Assembly (NCBI GenBank): GCA_934662525.1
Contig: CAKUKJ010000093.1
Location: 1-7,721 of the forward strand
Reading direction: 5' to 3'
DNA length: 7,721 bases
DNA from: an uncultured Coriobacteriales bacterium
GTDB taxonomy: Bacteria; Actinomycetota; Coriobacteriia; Coriobacteriales; UMGS124
Shown here: positions 6,771 through 7,721 of the stretch, piece by piece
Position numbering within the stretch: position 1 is the stretch's first letter
How the letters are laid out: every line of letters starts with the position of its first letter
Position numbers and translations under genes: made by a program
The notes under the pieces: generated by a model
The model's database searches: none
Seen by the model: the letters and a program-made list of their open reading frames with translations, nothing else
Told to the model about the DNA's origin: nothing

Positions 6771-6830
6771 AGCGATGCTCCCTTCACGAGGATTGGAACA
6801 CCGCCCACGGCCGGACTGCCGTTGCGAGCC

Positions 6831-6839
6831 ATTCTAGCA
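6831..6839 (-). promoter_or_regulatory. Extended -10 promoter of the small membrane protein gene
   Basis: The minus strand reads TGCTAGAAT, an extended -10 (TGn followed by a 5/6 match to TATAAT). No good -35 is seen, as is usual for extended -10 promoters. Transcription would start near 6824, leaving a leader of about 54 bases. Confidence 0.45.
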
Positions 6840-6870
6840 TGCGACCCCGGAATCTTTTCACCTTAAGAGC

Positions 6871-6898
6871 TTGCAATCCCTTAGATACTGTATATACT
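6871..6898 (+). promoter_or_regulatory. Promoter of the GntR-ABC operon
   Basis: TTGCAA (6871-6876) and TATACT (6893-6898) are separated by 16 bases, close to the optimum. The start site would fall inside the inverted repeat that follows, about 70 bases before the GntR ATG. Confidence 0.6.
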
Positions 6899-6926
6899 GT
6901 GCTTAGTGGGTATACACACTAAGCAC
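6899..6926 (+). promoter_or_regulatory. Inverted-repeat operator, probably for the GntR repressor
   Basis: GTGCTTAGTG and CACTAAGCAC form a perfect 10-bp inverted repeat around an 8-base AT-rich centre, directly after the -10 box. The position would block transcription start, and the neighbouring gene encodes a dimeric GntR-family repressor of the kind that binds such palindromes and controls its own operon. Confidence 0.65.
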
Positions 6927-6974
6927 GTTTAATCGGCAACCTGGGACGCTGGGGAAAGCGATGAGAGGAGGCTT

Positions 6975-7352
6975 ATGGACATCATCATTTCAAACTCGAG
7001 CGGCAGGCCCATCTACGAGCAGATAGCTTCGCAGATAAAGGAGGCCATCATAGCAGGCGACCTCGAATCCGGCGAGCAGCTGCCCTCCATCCGCGCGCTT
7101 GCCAATGACCTCGGCATCAGCGCAATCACCACCAAGCGCGCCTACGCCGACCTTGAGGCGGCGGGTTTCATCGAGACGTTGCAGGGCAAAGGCTGCTTCG
7201 TGGCGGGTGTCAACCGCGAGTTCTTGCGCGAGGAACGCCTGCGCAGGGTGGAAGACCTGCTGGGTCAGGCGGTGCAGGAGGCGCGCGGCACCGGTCTGAG
7301 CATGCGAGAGCTGCACGAGATGTTCGACTTGATCATAGGGAGTGACGAATGA
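6975..7352 (+). CDS. GntR family transcriptional repressor, YtrA subfamily
   Basis: This 125-residue protein starts at ATG 6975, three bases after AGGAGG. The winged helix-turn-helix covers about residues 10-76, with [35 protein letters not shown] (recognition helix about 48-60) and a wing [10 protein letters not shown]. Only about 45 residues follow, forming a short helical dimerisation tail. That short tail is the mark of the YtrA subfamily, whose members repress ABC transporter operons and usually have no sugar-type effector domain. The stop overlaps the ABC ATPase start (ATGA), so the two are translationally coupled, and a perfect inverted repeat over the promoter is the likely autoregulatory site. 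The inducing signal is unknown; in Firmicutes relatives it is often cell-wall-targeting antibiotics. Confidence 0.9.
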   Translation: MDIIISNSSGRPIYEQIASQIKEAIIAGDLESGEQLPSIRALANDLGISAITTKRAYADLEAAGFIETLQGKGCFVAGVNREFLREERLRRVEDLLGQAVQEARGTGLSMRELHEMFDLIIGSDE

Positions 7353-7721
7353 CAGGCAAAACAGGAGCGCGGCCATCAGCTGCGGAAAGGGTTTGGGCCA
7401 ATCAGGCGAACCGAGCTGCCGTTAAGGCAGAAAAGCCCCTTCTTGAAGCAAATGGGCTGGTCAAGCAGTACTCAGGCTTTAAGCTCGACGGCGTGAGCCT
7501 GGCCGTGGGGCCTGGCGAGATCGTTGGTCTGGTGGGTACGAACGGTGCGGGCAAGACGACGCTCATCAAGGCCCTGCTCGGCTTGATAAGGCCCGACGGG
7601 GGAGACGCGCGGCTGTTTGGCATCGACGCGCAGGCCGACGACCCGATGCTCAAGAGACGCGTCGGCACCGTGCTCGACGGCGTGTCGTTTCCAGAGGCGC
7701 TGCGAGTCCGTGAGGTACGGC
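7349..7721 (+). CDS. ABC transporter ATP-binding protein, partial
   Basis: The first 124 residues are visible. After an unusual basic N-terminal extension of about 30 residues, the ATPase fold begins at [20 protein letters not shown], and the Walker A motif is GTNGAGKTT (63-71). The stretch [19 protein letters not shown] covers the Q-loop region, where a glutamine would be usual but LDG is found, as in some ABC-2 and bacitracin-type exporters. Signature and Walker B motifs lie beyond the edge. The ATG overlaps the GntR stop by four bases. It probably energises an exporter or stress-response transporter whose membrane subunit would follow to the right; substrate unknown. Confidence 0.9.
   Translation, partial: MTGKTGARPSAAERVWANQANRAAVKAEKPLLEANGLVKQYSGFKLDGVSLAVGPGEIVGLVGTNGAGKTTLIKALLGLIRPDGGDARLFGIDAQADDPMLKRRVGTVLDGVSFPEALRVREVR

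Overview
The window is GC-rich (about 60%) and has densely packed genes, purine-rich ribosome binding sites, a Tat-exported rhodanese-like protein, pieces of a sulfite-oxidase-type molybdopterin enzyme and a PucR-like regulator. This mix recalls Coriobacteriia, especially Eggerthellaceae. The assignment rests on protein style only, so it is inference.

Layout. Everything left of about 6770 that looks protein-coding is on the minus strand; the right end is on the plus strand. Reading the minus strand from right to left: a 49-residue small membrane protein (6621-6770); a 354-residue tyrosine phosphatase with an Ig-like sulfite-oxidase 'dimerisation' domain at its N-terminus (5284-6348); a decayed stretch (3679-5197) where the front part of a PucR-like regulator, with an internal amber stop, runs into the back part of a molybdopterin oxidoreductase; a Tat-signal rhodanese-like protein (2711-3535); and a likely operon of a 68-residue Ser/Lys/Gly-rich protein, a GNAT acetyltransferase and an AMP-forming acyl ligase, which leaves the window at base 1. 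The GNAT reading frame is disturbed at a run of seven G. The ligase frame is intact, but at its last catalytic motif (A10) it passes without a stop into leucine-rich-repeat sequence of lower GC, which looks like a junction.

On the plus strand, a YtrA-type GntR repressor (6975-7352) overlaps by four bases the start of an ABC transporter ATPase (7349 to the edge). A promoter and a perfect 10-bp inverted repeat precede them, as expected of an autoregulated transporter operon. Between the phosphatase and the small membrane protein, a -10 box and a strong intrinsic terminator on the plus strand define a possible RNA of about 100 nt. It is convergent with the small membrane protein gene, an arrangement seen in some type I toxin-antitoxin pairs.

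The genes do not form one pathway. The ligase and GNAT would activate and transfer acyl groups, the rhodanese and molybdoenzyme remnant suggest lost or reduced respiratory or sulfur functions, and the right end is a transporter with its own repressor. The most interesting items are the ligase-LRR junction, the Ig-phosphatase fusion, the small protein with its convergent RNA, and the deletion-type junction inside the pseudogene region.
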